Positions 44,001 through 57,811 of a stretch of DNA of 64,000 nucleotides are shown in pieces. Below the pieces are notes generated by a model, which saw nothing but the letters and a program-made list of their open reading frames with translations, made no database searches and was not told where the DNA came from. How positions within the stretch are numbered: position 1 is the stretch's first letter; each line of letters begins with the position of its first letter. The stretch spans positions 10,958,984 through 11,022,983 of the forward strand of contig CM067082.1 of NCBI GenBank assembly GCA_034008185.1, in the 5' to 3' direction. The translations under genes were made by a program, and so were the position numbers. This DNA is from Gorsachius magnificus (taxonomy: Eukaryota > Chordata > Aves > Pelecaniformes > Ardeidae).

Positions 44001-47000
44001 CCTTCTGCCTTGGTTAGTCTTCTTCCCCATTCTTTGACTAGCCTGCAACCATGGTTTTAAAAGACTACATGTAATAAACTATGTTGATTTAAAGCAGTTG
44101 AAGATATTGTTACCAATCCCATTTAACTCGATTTGAAAATTCAGCACTAAATCTCCACCAACCTCATTTTTCTGGGCTTTGACAAACCAGGGTTCTTACC
44201 TGAAACACATAACATTTGTTGCACAGATGTAAGAAATCCATCTGTGGTGACACACACAACCCAAACTCACTTTCTGAGCAATCCATCATCTTAGTGATTC
44301 TTTTCCTTTCCTTGTTTTCCCATGGAGATGATTAATTCACTTCAAAACTTACTCCTTCATTTTGAGAGTTAAAGAAAGGCTTGTTTAGGAGTAGCTCTAA
44401 CCAAGATATGTGAGGACATTTGTAGCTGAGCCAAGAGGCCCTATTCCAGCTCCAGCCGACATGCAGCCCTAACAGCTGATCCAGGCATCTACCAAACAGC
44501 TGGCAGGATGCGGCCCACAGCTGTTAGAAAAAACAACAGGGAATGGTGGCTGTTTAAAGAGGCAGAAGAGATAGTTTAAATCCTATGACCTAGGGACTTG
44601 CAATACACAAAGGAAGACAAGCACGCTGTGTCATACATAGGTGTATGTGTACATGCACATATGCACACACGCTTAATGGCAATGGGCTCTAATAAAGGAA
44701 TTTGGGATGATAGTGGCCTCAGTGTAGCTAGTTGTGTCAAGGCTCTGTGTGTTGTTCCACTCCCAGTAAAAAGATCCCTTTGGGATTCTGCCTCCATGTG
44801 AGGGAGAGAAAAGCAGGGGGAAATGCCAGGGTCTGTGTGGCTGCTCTAGCTTTTAAGGGTGTGGAGTTGCATTTGTGAAACTGTTTTCTTGCATCCACAC
44901 AATGCAAAGTCATGCCAAGTGCTTTAATAGATCCCTCAGACATCAGGTAACAAAAGATACTGAGGCTATCTGTCTTGCTATTAAATAAGACCACTGTTTA
45001 GCTCTGAGTTGCTTAAGGTCAGATTTGAAAACAAATTTAGGAGCCTAGAAGTAATGTGCTGCACAGCTTGACATTTAGGAGCCAGGTCTCTGGAGTGAAA
45101 TCCACAAATTGAGAGTGTCTTTGCCCCTTACATGAATTCTGAGCAGCACTGGTGTCTCCAACCTGCTGCCCGGACAGGGAGGACATGCAGCTACAGATAC
45201 TCATTGAGGAAACACTGAGGACAGTGGTGTGGGTGAAGTCCAGTCCCTTCAGATGCCCACTCCAGATAACAGGGAAAAGTCAAGAAAAATATTGCACTGA
45301 CTTGATTTGGTATCTGAGCTGTTTTCCTCCAAATGAGGTCTGACCATACACTGCATTGGGCTGACATGGGATTGTACATAGGTCATATGCAGAGATTCAT
45401 CCATCTGTAGCTTGCGGTCTGCTGTACTTTCTCACATAAAAGCTGGAGGATTAACTACAGTCAGAGACAGAAAAGCCCGCTTAGCTGCTGAACCCCAGCC
45501 CCCTGCAGTATGGGATTATCCTCTTGGTAGACCCTGCTGTAGCTCAGTCAATAGGGGAAACAGAAGACCAAATGAAATGAGATATTTGGCTTCATGGAAC
45601 TCAATTTGGAAGCTGCACTTTTATGAACATCTGGTAATGCTGCCTCCCACTCATAAATGTCAAATGCAGGACCCTCCGTGTCCCTTCGGTCAGGATCTTC
45701 CCCTTCTGCTGCAACACTTTAACCAGCAAAGAATTTAGAGTATTTCCTTCTTCCCAGCAGGTTAGAAACTGCAGGGTTTTAAGGAAAAAAACCTGTTTGT
45801 TTCCCACTACTTTATTTTTTCTTGGTCTTTGTGTCAGAAACAGATTTATCTTTCCTTATTATATTCTTAAATTTCAGTTGAGCCTGGAAGTTAATGTCTT
45901 TCTTTAAGTAACTGTAGGTCAGAGCTTTTATTTCATTATATAACAATTATTTATTTAATTGGAGCTTTTTGAAAGGTCTAAATCAGGAAGGCCAGCTGGA
46001 GGCCTGTGAGTTGGCTCTGGCCTGTGGACCGAATCCTCACAGAGGAGACTGGAACAGCTGTTTTGGCAGTGAATATACTGCCATAATTGCAGCTTGTTCA
46101 ATGCCAACCCTTGGTGGACACATGAGCCCAGCCACCATGACTGTTGTGTGGACATGGGAGAACACAAGGACCCCTGTGCACGAGCTAAGTCTGGCAGTTA
46201 GCTCTACACCGGGTCTCTAATTTAGCCTCTAAATGAGAGTCATGAAACTAGGACTTGGGTCCTACGGTGGGCAAAGTCAGATGAACCAGGTGAAGTCATC
46301 TGTCATCCTCAATATGATGAAAATTTAACAACTGTTGGCACATGGATCATATTGGAAACCAAGGATGGGCTCTAATACTTAGGCTACAATGGATTAAACT
46401 TAAGTGGTTATAGCTATAGCTAACTTCAGGGCAGCCTTTTCTCCTGCCATGCTTTGTCCTGCCCACATTTGCGTAATATCTACAAGATTTCCACCTCAGC
46501 ACTGAAGCAGCAGAAGGCAGCATGTGCCACTTCTTCTGTTGTTGGGATATACTGACAGTAGGTCCCAGCCCCAAATTCACTGAAATTAAAGTTAATTACC
46601 TTCCACGGGGTTTCATTTCAAACTGCTGAAGATAAATATTGTTCAGGGGAAAAAAAAATGCAGCCATTGATTTCTTCTCAAAGCTAAAGAACAATAAAAC
46701 CTTGTCAATGAAAACAGCCACAGGTACAAATGTTCCTCGCTCAATGCCGGTACAGTGATCCCTGACTGTGGAGGGTTGCAGTTCCCAAAGGTATTTTCCT
46801 TCCTTTTGCACCATAAGCAGCCATCCTGTAAGACCCTAATTAACTATCTTGTGAGGTCCCTAATGCAGTGGGTAGAAGTAAAACAAATCCATGTGAACAG
46901 ACTATCCACAAGGGTTTAGCTTCACATTTAACATTTCTCCTGTTACACAAGACTACCTGTGCGGTATCTCTGGTCGCTCCCCGGAGGCCATTATATTGAT

Positions 47001-47591
47001 GATGATACAGGCCTCCATGGAAGTACATACTCCCCATTAATGAGCTCCTGTGTATGAAAAAGGGAAGATATTCTAAAGCACAAAATGTTAACTTTCTACT
47101 AACAAATTTATGCAGAAACAACCCAGATGAAATGGCTGCAAATCAGCTTATCCAAGAATCAGCACCTTCTGTATTTTTAATTTATCTCGTATCTTAAAAT
47201 AGTGTTCAGTGGTGCTAGCCCAGAAGAGGGAGTACTTAATTAGAGACTTTAAAAGTTTATAGACTAAGTTCAGATAGTACACAGCATAAGAAAACTGCTA
47301 GAGAGGTCTAGTAAGATAACCTTGCTGTAACTCTATAACAAAAAATGCAGAACTTTCTGTGGTTCCCCTTTCTGTGCTCATGAGCAGGGCTCTTCAGAAG
47401 CCCATTAACCAGTGTTATTGCTCTTTCCCCCTTCTCATTTCCCAGTATTGGCTGTAGCTGTCTAAAATTTGGCTTAGGATAAAGATATGTTCATCCTGTA
47501 CCTTTCAAACAATACACACACCTGGCTGAACCTCCTTCCCAAGTGGGATTATACTGAATATACTAAACAGAGTAAAAATTAATGCTCTTAC
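41090..47591. other. Non-coding unique DNA
   Basis: No CR1 copy seen. A CAC/CAA-type short tandem tract lies at 42733-42758. A 42-nt minus-strand segment at 44200-44241 has an open 14-codon frame between CACCACAG and CAG|GTAAGA, but it is too short to weigh. Frames at 45152-46220 (both strands) lack any signature. Confidence 0.55.
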
Positions 47592-47655
47592 CATTCTCTG
47601 AAAGCTACCAAGGGGTTTTCTGGCTGATGCAGCTTCATTTCCTCATGGAGAGTGT
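47592..47655 (-). other. Exon-like segment (unproven), most coding-like short segment
   Basis: Minus-strand acceptor AGGACTGTGTCTTGCAG precedes 47655, and donor GAATG|GTAAGA follows 47592. The 64 nt hold two bases of a split codon, twenty complete codons and two more bases. They read TLHEEMKLHQPENPLVAFRE in part, with no rare-looking codons. The composition (acidic and basic residues balanced, Pro-Glu-Asn-Pro followed by a hydrophobic helix) is more protein-like than the other short segments here. I cannot name a family. Phase 1-to-2 matches the split-codon phase at the start of 41032-41089, which would be the next downstream segment on this strand. A phase match has a one-in-three chance of arising at random. 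Confidence 0.3.
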
Positions 47656-49918
47656 CTGCAAGACACAGTCCTGGCACACTGTTAAGAAACTTTAGTGGCT
47701 AATCATTCTTCAACCAGCATTCCTCCTGCTTAGGTGAAATTTCTCGTCTCTCATTGTCTGCTGCTGCTTGCAAAAACATGGACCAGAACACAAAATTGAG
47801 TGTTACTAAATTTTAACGCAAAAGATTATATTTTCAGGCAAACAGTTCAGGAGAGTTTACTGGCTAAATTCAAGGAGCTCTGCTGAAATATTTTATTTAA
47901 TATTTCAAAAGTTCTTTCCTTGACCCTTCTTAAGCACACTTCAAGAAACTTCAGTGTTTCCCTGGCAAAAAAACCCACCCCAGACCTGCAGTAGAGGACA
48001 TAGTTCGATCCTGTTCATCACATTCACCTTAACAATTCAGCTGTGTTCTGCCATAGAACATTTCCAAAGCTGTTTCCATGGATTAATTTATCCTCCAGCT
48101 ACTCCACAGCAAGCCTAGGTGACAAAAAAGAACCGTGGGTATTTTAATGGTGACCAGTAGAGACAACGACATAACTCCAAAAACCTTCATGTCAGCAAAG
48201 CACATACTGATTTCTCCAAAACATTTTGGCCTTATAGAGTCATAGCTGTCTACCAGGAGAAGTAGTTTTGTTGTTCTGGTGTAGTTTGTATGTTTGCTTA
48301 CCTACATCTATCTGTCTTCAGTTTTCAATTTTGACCGTTATTTCTTTGGGATCTGGACCAGCCATTTATTCTGCATCACGGCAGAGTCATGAACAAAACC
48401 AGGATGTTTAGGCACATATGTTGATTTATTAAAAACAGATGAAAAATTGTCCCATGTTCCTGGGACATCCTAGAAGCAAATAGGGGATTATTATTAGTAG
48501 TATCATCATCACCATTGTCATCATCATGGTTGTCAGTAAAAAATCAGTCTTTTAAAAAAGGCATTAAAAGACACCCTTTAAAACACAGTTAGAAGTTGCC
48601 TATTGGCCAATCACCCCTTCTAAATGCCTATGGCAAAAGTACGGATAGTGACATATACATAAAAGTTTTTAAGCTTATATTCATACAAGTTTTCCTTATA
48701 TCAACACTGCTCCATGTGCACAAGTGAAAGAATAATTTTTTGTACACAGGTTTGTGTAAAGCAGCACTGAGATGTGATGACCTACACTTGATATTGCTTC
48801 CTTGCCACCACACAAACAGCCCCTTAAAGGTTTACCCTTATGCAGAACATGGTGCCTTTGTAATGCTTCAGCCTCAAAGACTTAAGTATAACTTCCTATT
48901 AAAGCTGCATAGGTTTAAGAACACAGTCTGTTAATGGAGAGACATCGGTAACCGTAAAACATGGAACTGATCAGAACTGTCAATATTTTTATGGAAAATA
49001 ATTTTTGTAAAATCATAAGCAATTTTCTGCTATTGTTTGGATAGCACTTATACTGTCTATACCATTCCTTTCCAAACTATAAGTAACCATGGAATTACTT
49101 GGCTGGGCTGATTGAGGATGTGGGGAAGTGGCGGTGTAAAATGCTGTGATCTTGCTGGGAGGGAAAGGACATGGTCAGGCTTGCAGGCACGGGTGAAGTT
49201 CCTGGGCTACAGAAGTTCCACTGAATACAGAGAAACAGTCAAATGGTTAAACACTCGTTACCATTTTTTTTATGTTGGAGCTTACATCGGCCTCTTGCAG
49301 TGAAAAGCTGTACATGTCCCTCATGACCAAACAATAAGGTAGAAAACAATAATTAGAATGAAGTTCTGAGGCAGTGTAAGTTATGGTACTAGACATAGTA
49401 AGTGACTTTATGCCATTTCAGTGGCAGATTCTTTAAAAAATTACATATCCTTATGATTATTTTGATGCACAGTATGATAGCAAGGTCCTGTCTCCTCCTT
49501 CTCCTCCGGTTTTTGTTTGGAAGATCTATATATTTCTGCTTCTCATCCCAGCAGAAGGCAGAGCATGAAGACCTGTAGAGAGATGCTCATTTAGAATACC
49601 ATCGATTTTTATAATTTCCACAAAAGAATCAAAGTCGGCATGAGTTCTGTAGGAAGGTCCTACCTGGAGTGCTGAAACTCATTCTGACAGAGCTGATCTA
49701 GCCATACAGTTTAAATTTAATCTGTGAGATCATGTTATCTGCAGCATGTGAGCACCAGGTTGGAGAATGGATGATAGAATATACAGACAACTCCTGTTAG
49801 GTAACTGTTATGTGATTATGACTCTCCAGCCCAGAGAATAGACAGTTATGATAAAAGTCTGTAAAATCATAAGTAATACAGGGAAAGTGAAAAAGTAGTG
49901 ATTCTTCACTGTATCTTG
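47656..49918. other. Non-coding unique DNA
   Basis: No gene or CR1 recognised. A drifted ATT/ATC trinucleotide tract lies at about 48489-48536. Confidence 0.55.
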
Positions 49919-50257
49919 CTGAACCAGAGGACATCATGTGAAAGTATTAGGAAGCAAGCCCAGAGACAACTCTTCACACAGCATGTTGTTAAGCTGTAGG
50001 ACTGCTCCCCACAGGATGTGGGGGATCTGGATTCAGGAAGGAACTGGACCAGTTCATGAAGGAAAAATCCATTGAGGGCTATTAAGTACAAAAACTCTAA
50101 GTCTGGTTTAGAACATCACTGAATTAAAAATTATTGTCAGCTGGGATACTATTCTGGGAAAGTATCCCTGAATATTTTCCCTAACTCTTCCATGGGGATC
50201 TACAATAGGGCTAGACTGACCTTTGGTGTGAGATGGTGTAGCTGCTCTTGTGTACTT
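49919..50257 (+). mobile_element. Ancient CR1 LINE fragment
   Basis: Order and wording match the 3' end of an old amniote CR1 family: CTCTTCACACAGCATG, then GTTAAGCTGTAGGACTGC, CACAGGATGTGGGGG, GGACCAGTTCATGAAGGA, TCCATTGAGGGCTATTAAG and, at the far end, GGGCTAGACTGACCTTTGG. Many substitutions and small gaps separate it from the family pattern as I remember it, and the terminal octamers have been lost. It is far more diverged than types A and B and predates them. It encodes nothing intact. Confidence 0.75.
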
Positions 50258-52880
50258 GCATCACAGAATTAGTTTAGATTCAAAGGAAGAAGTGCCCAGC
50301 TTGTATGACGATTGTAAAACTAGACATTTCAGGATGTGTATCTTATGTTCTGCTTCAGAAAACTCATCAAGCCTATAGGCAGCTTCCTGCATGCATTTAG
50401 CTCCATTGAAACTAATGACAAACTTAAAGCTCCTGTTTAAGCTAAACCAGAACGTAAACTCCAGTTTGAAAGACACAAGTGGAAGGGTCTGTGATGGGAA
50501 GTATGATTCTCAGCGTGGACACTTGCAGGACTATATTGTATTCTGTTACATATAAATTAAAATATGACCAAGAATAGTTCTTTTAAGGGCTTTGCTTCAG
50601 ACCCAGGTATTTGTTTTGAAATTTAGAAAGCTATTTTAAACAATGAACCTGGAAGATAATGTGGTTAATGGTTGGGTTATGTCAATGTCCCTGACAAAGC
50701 TTCTCAAGTGAAAAAGCGCCAGTGGGTTTCTCTTTAACTGAAAACTCAACCATGAAACCCAATGCAATTCATCATCAAACAGATTTTTCACACCTGTTCG
50801 GAAAAGGTAAAAACCACCAAGGAACCATCTGGGTGTCAGAAGCAGCATCTGGAGTTGTGGGGACTGCTGATTCACCACCCAGCTAGGAAGCAGAGGTGTT
50901 ATTTTTTCCCTAGGCTACTAACCTATGCTCCACCACTCCTTTCTTGCGGAGTTGAGAGATTAGTCTATCTTTGCCCTCTACTATATCTACCAGGAAGAGG
51001 GCTGTGCAATGTGCAATGACCGCGGTGCAGTATTGCTAACTGAAGATGGTAGTCAACAAGCAGGTTGTTATAGCTAGAATATGAAGCAGAACATTGCCTT
51101 TCCCTTGAAGCCAGAGCTGCTTAGCTTTGAGACGTGTGAACAAACAGATTCACCTTATAAAAAAAAGAAGTGTGAACAGGGTTTTTTATTATTATTTTAT
51201 TTACTTATTTATTTTATGCATTCCAAGCAATGGAAACCTGTATTTCATATGCTTTTTATCTCTCTTCAGTTCAGATGTTGACACTTTTGATTAAATCTTT
51301 GATTAACCCAAACCCATTTTCTCAAGCACGGAACAAGGAAATACTCTCTCTTTGTTTTTCACACCTTTTTAGATAGCTGGTAATTTTCTATGTCATTACT
51401 GTAACATTTTTCAGCATGTGCAGTCTTGCAAAATCACCTCAAGCTTTTAATTCCACCCAGAAAAATAGATTCAACTCAGTGCAATTTATGCCAGATAATG
51501 TCGCCTTTCACACAGGATAAAATAATATCAAGTGCAAACAAGAACTTAGATTGTTTATTTAACCCTACACAGTGTTTAAGGCTACAGTGCTCATTATAAT
51601 GGAATCCTGCAAACAAAAACCATCATTGTATTTTGAAGACATCGATAGAAGGCAGCAGATTCAGGAAAAAGTCAGGAGCAGTCAGTCAGTGCTCTCAATG
51701 CAGAGTTATTTGGAAAGTGTGACTGTAGTTATCTAATAAACTATTTTAAAGGGCACTAATTTAGGTGCCTAACCTCAGTGGGGCGAGGTGGCAGTTAGGA
51801 ATCTACCTCTCCTAATTCTCTGTCCTGGGAATTCCATATTTTAGGGGGGAGCTAAACAAGCATTAGAGGTTGCCCTTGAACCTTGTGGAAACAGGGATAC
51901 TCACGTTAGGATCTACAATGATATTCTGCTGTGAAATTATAACCAAAAAAGCATGTAACATTGGAGTATTAATCCACTTGCTATAGATATAAGTCTGCCA
52001 ACCATCGATCTAACCTTTGATTAGTTGTTATTACTCCATCATAACCCTAATTGGTATAGCAATGTGCTTTCTGATGAAACCTTCAACTTAAAGTTGGGTG
52101 GTTTCTGGAAGGTTGCGATAAGTTATTACAGGCAACAAGACTCAATATACCATAGAAATTGAGCATGATATGTATAGAATTGTTATGCTATAAAGTATTA
52201 ATTTACATGTTTTGTACTTGTAAGAGTAGATGAATTAATAATGAACCTGTCTGGCCTAATTGCAACAGCACCTCTGTGGAACAACCTCCGTGTTCAGTCA
52301 TCCAACTTTAAATTTTAGGCAGCCAATGTTGTGGATTTTGTCCTTTTTTTTTTCTTCTGTGTATTTTTAGAGCAAATAGTGTTGTTGTTTTACTGTTTTG
52401 GGGTTTTTTAAAGTCCTTTGTTTGTATGCTGGAAAAAAAAAAAGCTCTGCTTGCATCTTTTCCCTGCAGAACCAGTCATGCCGTGTTGTAATAATAACCA
52501 AATCCCTCCCCACATCAATGTCACAATGTTTGTTTTAGCAATCTTAAGTTCAGCTGCCAGCTGTTCTGTTCTTTGGATTTTATTGCAGGAAGTATAAATT
52601 CCCCTTGGCTTGGCTGGAGGTGCTTTTAGAAGCCTTCGAGTGAGGGGGGAAGGGTAACGGAGGAGGGATGGGAAAGGAGAGAACAGCATGTCTATTTTTG
52701 TTGGGGCGGGGTGACAATCAGTTAAGGACTATTAAGCTTGATGGCCTTGATGTTATAGCATTGCATCTCTTTTTACTATTTCTTAATCACTACAGAGTAA
52801 TAACATGTTTAAAATTTATTGGGACAATTAGAAGAAAGCACAGTTCCTTTGACCCCGGCTGTTTCAAAGACTTCTATGGC

Positions 52881-52945
52881 TTTCTTTTTTCTCTCTCCCT
52901 CTTTTTTAAAAAAAAATAAAAAAAAATAAAAAAAAAGAAAGAATA
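52881..52945. repeat. Polypyrimidine then A-rich low-complexity tract
   Basis: TTTCTTTTTTCTCTCTCCC is followed directly by about forty bases that are almost only A with a few T and G. It is simple sequence with no transposon hallmarks. Confidence 0.9.
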
Positions 52946-53947
52946 AACACCGGACTGAACTACTTCTCAAGCATTTTCTACCTTGAAATTTATGTCAGGT
53001 TCCAAGTTGCTGATAACATGATAATTAAACTCAGAAAGAAAAGAGGAGAAATGTAATCATGAATACTAGTAACAGAGCTACCTTCATGAATTTAAACTGG
53101 TGCTATGAACAAGCACCTCACTTGGGTAGAGAAAAAAGTCCTTCCTGTTCTTTGCCTGAAATTTGACCCAGATACTTTTTGAAGAGGTTGGAAGAAAGGG
53201 AGGGGAATTTAGTTAACTTTTCCCTTTGTTTACATTCCTAGTGGCACTTGAAGGCAAGTGATACTGAAACAGGGTAACAGAGATTGCTTCTTGTCTTTTA
53301 TCAGTCTGTGTCCTGTCCCATGTCCATTCTTCATCTCATTTCCTCCTTTCAGTTCAGCTTTTTTCCTTTTCAGTGCACCCTCTTCTATTTTGTTAGAAAT
53401 CTGTGAATTTTGTGGCTCTGAGTTCCTCTCTCAATTTTCTTTTTTTCTCCATGTCCTATGTAAAAATATTTTCCAGTGTTCATTTTGGTTGTGTTCCCCA
53501 CGCTAAAAGATAATTTGCTTCTCTGCTCTGGTACCAATACAGAACCAACTGCAGCTGTCTATCTGGTTTGTGATAATTTTTATATTTACTCTTGATAGCT
53601 TCCATGTCAGGGAGAAGGAGAATTACACATTTAAAGAGGAGAGGTGAAACTCATAGTTGAGAACATTAAACACCTAAGTGAGACAACTAAGTTATGGGTG
53701 TAGTCAACACTGCTTCACTAAATAGCTATCAGAAAGAGATAATTATCTCCAGAGGACTACTCAGCCCAGCTAAAATTTAATCTAAATTGTCAGCTACTAT
53801 ATCTTTCCACCATCTATGTAAAATGCCTACTGAAAAAGAAGAGACTGTATTTAAACTCAGATATCCCAAAGGCAAAGACCTGGGCACATGACAAATTGTT
53901 GTAGTGAAAATGGTGCCAAAATATAGGTTTTGTTCAAAGAGAAATGT

Positions 53948-53989
53948 AAGGCATCCTGGACAACCTTTAAGGCATCCTGGACAACCTTT
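53948..53989 (+). repeat. Perfect 21-bp tandem duplication
   Basis: AAGGCATCCTGGACAACCTT plus one T is repeated twice in direct succession with no mismatch (53948-53968 and 53969-53989). Lack of any difference implies a recent duplication, or slippage. Confidence 0.97.
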
Positions 53990-56900
53990 ATGGCTTTTTC
54001 AGAGTAGACAAGTGAACTTTGAGTTCCCACTTTCCTCCTGAGTGTCCTAACTGGTAGGCTAGGGTATCACTGCCTCTGTTCTGTTTTGAGCAATAAATTT
54101 CAATTAGGCCAGAATAAGACTGACTGCACACCCTCACTAATCAGCTAGCACCTGGAGACCCCATGAATTCCTTCATTCACAGGGAGACCCCTCTGAGTAC
54201 TTGCATCAGATCAGAAGTAGTGTCCTGATGAAAGTCGTCATTCATTGACTGGTTAATGATGATGGAGTGATCTTGGTTCTCTCTACAGTATGTTATCAAA
54301 AATATATTCTGAAGCAGTATGGAAGCAAATGTTGAAATATCAGCATTTTTCCAAATGTAATTTTTCTTTTCTAGCCAGCTTTGTTCTCATGTTTCTGCCT
54401 TAACCATTAGAATAGCTTTCTTCCACTGCTGTCCCAGGAGTAGTGTTTTGTGGCTGCCATCCTTTTATGACCTTCATGACTGAAATCATATCATACCATA
54501 TGTTTTGAGAAATACCATGTATTTTCATAATATAATACACATTGTGTAATCTTCTAGTTATGCTCACACTGAGCCCCAACTTATTAATCACCTCCAATGT
54601 AAATGTAAGCAGTAACATGAAGTGATACGCTACATAACATTAAGGCCTAATAGTTCACAGTAAGAAACATGAAGGACCAGCATTTTTCCTGAGGTCCTGT
54701 TGAGAGATCTAGTTCAGTACTGTGAGATCAGGGCTCACATATAAACATTTCAACATCTATAGACTTCCCCAGAATTCTATGCAGATTACAGGTATCTTGA
54801 AGTTGAGCAAGCATTGGTCTATCATAGCTTCCTCCATTCTTTGTTTCTCCTTCAGATATTGTACCACCTGATAACCCAGCTCCAACCCATGATTGCTGAA
54901 ATTTTAGATTAGAGAGTTAATGTCATAGACTGGCAACAAAAACTCCAACAATATTTTATTTAGGTTTTTTTCTCTGTTTTTAAAGACTATAAACTCAGCT
55001 TCCTCCACTGAAGTTAAACTGTAGACAGACTGTCACAAAAATTGGTGAAACATTTCTCATTTTAAAAAGAAATATTTAAAATTTTGAACTGCAACCTTTG
55101 ACAATTTTCAGTTGCTCTGATTTCAACATCTTTTTCCTTCCTCTCAGAAGATTCATGCCTATCTGGCATAAGTCAAGATCCTAATCACTTAGTTAGATGT
55201 TATGGATTCAATAAGGCTGCATAAACAGACACTATGGAGATAGTACATAGAGAGCTGGAAGATCAGTAGTATAAATAGGCATAGTTAGTGTAATTATGTA
55301 GGAAGCACATACATGTGTCCATGTGCATTTATTTATATATAATGTGAACAGTATTTTATTGTTGTTATGCTTTATTGAGCCCATTGATTACATTTGCATA
55401 ATGTCATCAAATATCTCCACAGCGGCTCATCTGCATCAATATTGTTATAGCTCTAAATCACCAATGGCTTAGGCTTTACAGCCAGAGTAAATAGCTCTCT
55501 TTAAAATATGCTACAGAGAAACAAAACCTATCTTTGAAATATCCCAAGATATTGATGTCCTACAAATTTAGTAGTTTGGTTGCTGCTGAGAGCTGAAGTC
55601 TAGCTAGTTGTGCAGGCAAAAAAAAGTTAGTGGGGAGGAGGGAAAAATGTACCCTTTATAAACAGTCATGAATTCCTGGAAAACCAATGCAGATCTCTGA
55701 ATTTTCATTCAGTAATAAAAAGCAAGAAACTCAAAGCAAAGCCAAGGCTTCCATGAGCATGGAAATTAACTGAAAAGGCCATGATATCAAAAGATCAAAG
55801 TGTATAAATGGCATTTGAGAAAAATCACCAGTCTAAAGGTAGCAATGTAAAACTCTTGAGCTTACTTATTTTACCAGAATGCATGCATGAACTAAGTCTC
55901 AGGACCCTGAGTGGATACCCTTTCTGGTCTTAAGGAGTTCATCTGGCTCAGTCTACCTTTGTTGGTAAAAGCTGTTGTGAAGAAAGCTAGAAGAGAGGAG
56001 GTACAAGACCAGGCAAAGACTTAGCTGTGATGTACCTGCAACATAGCACAGGCAAGGGCCAGCGGTAAAGCCTCAGCTTAAAAGCAGGTCCCAAGGGAAA
56101 GGAGGACAGGACCTCTCTTCTAGTTCTGGGGAGGTATGCTCAGCACCCTGACACTAAGGGGAAAACAGCATGAAGAATATAAAGCCCTATGTGTACTGTC
56201 TGCCCTTGGTCCACACTCAGAAATATTGAACTAAAGTTGTATATGGTGCTTGGTGAGCTTTACATTAAAAATGGCAAGGCCATTTCCAGCTCTGAATCAC
56301 TGAACATCTGAAGCTGGGAAGGGTGGTAAGTGGTACCGGTTTTAGTGAAGTGGTCCAAAATGGCATTGCATTGTTACAAAGTTCATAATTTCCAGGGAAA
56401 ATAAAAGCTTCAAGTGTTGTAGCTTCTGTAAAATGAGTTCAGTAGTGGGTACTTCTACATTTAGAGAAGCCAGGGCCATTTCTGTGGCCATTTGCTGAAG
56501 TGACATCCATGGCTCTGAGCTGTCCTTCCAGGGGAGCGGTGGGTTTCAAGCAATGCTGCCAGCATACGTTCCCCTCCTGCATACCATCACTGAGAAATGA
56601 ATGAGAGCCATGTACACATAGGCACGAGGCATCTGTCTGTGGCATTTCATACAGTGCTGGAAACTATTTTTTGCACCTTGAAAGTTAGAAAACATGGAAG
56701 AAAATGATGAGTTTAAACCTAAACACATAAGTTAATGCATGTGTGTGTGTGGGGGGGGTGTGTTCAACTGTGTATGTTATATGCATTTTATGGGGTGTAG
56801 AGGACTAGCTGTTTGAAAATATATAGTCAAGTTTGCCTGACTTTTCATACTATAGGTCTCTGCAGTACTTCAGCTTCACCAAGCCTAAGAAATTTTATTT

Positions 56901-57811
56901 AAGTTTCTAGACAATTCTCTCTTTCAGGAGATTCTTTTTGTGAATATGTCTGAGAGGGATTTACTTATAAGTCCCAGCAAAAAGTGGTTCAGTTATTTTC
57001 ATGAAAAGCCTTAGAGGAAAAATATGCAGTTTTGCCCCTATTGAACCATGTTTTATGTGTTTTGAAATAAGTGTTTCAAACTTGGCAGTTTGTGAGTTTT
57101 GTTAATGATAGATCTCTTGCTGCTGTCATGTTGAAAATCTCAGCATAAGTAGCTGAGCTATAAATAAACGAAAAATCTTAGTTAACAGATGCTCTGAATT
57201 TTATTTTGGGCAGGTGACCTTCCAAAGCCTCTCTCCTCACTGAGCTCATGCTAAGCTGGCGCAGCAGGAGCTGAGTACACCTCTCCCCACAACTTCTGCT
57301 TCAGACTCCTTTGCCAGCATGCACCAGCACCGGGAGCAGCGTCTCCCTCCTCTGGTCTGATACCCAAATCCTGGTGTGGTGATGGGAGGGTATCTTCCTT
57401 CAACCTCAGATGAAATGAAACCAGACCAACAGAGATATGATGGCAGCATACTGATACAAGGAATGTCTCTGGATGTACCAGTACAACTCAGGCAGTGCCT
57501 TCTAGTCTGAATATGGTTGATGAACAAATTTTGCTTGCTTTTGCCAGGACTTCATCTCTTCCTCCCCATGTTTCTTACTGTTGTTACTGACCATGAAGTA
57601 CTGCCATGTATCATCACTGTTCCCAGCTGTGAAGAAACCTGTAGTGCTTTTTCCTGTTAGGTAAATGACCTAGGGGACCTCGAGACAAATTTGTTAATTA
57701 GTCCTGAAATTTATCCAAAGATCCAATAGGTCTCATTAAGATGCTGTTAATTGAGAGTAAGACTGGCAAGAAAGAAGGCCGAAATGATGGTTGTGGTCCA
57801 GTTTCCCTTAC

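Larger units (their letters stand above)
50258..57811. other. Non-coding unique DNA, AT-rich
   Basis: No gene and no young CR1 recognised. It contains T- and A-rich low-complexity sequence (51181-51215, 52881-52945), the tandem duplication at 53948-53989, and the octamer motif ATTTGCAT at 55392-55399 in otherwise repeat-free AT-rich DNA. A G run with TG repeats lies at about 56742-56762. Confidence 0.55.

Noticed and set aside
44200..44241. A 42-nt minus-strand segment with open frame between CACCACAG and CAG|GTAAGA
   Set aside because: It is too short, its upstream tract is GT-rich and not pyrimidine-rich, and such pairs are frequent.
51740..51850. TTTAGGTGCCTAA-type wording that recalls an old amniote repeat
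   Set aside because: Only a few blocks matched my memory of such repeats and they were not in a convincing order.
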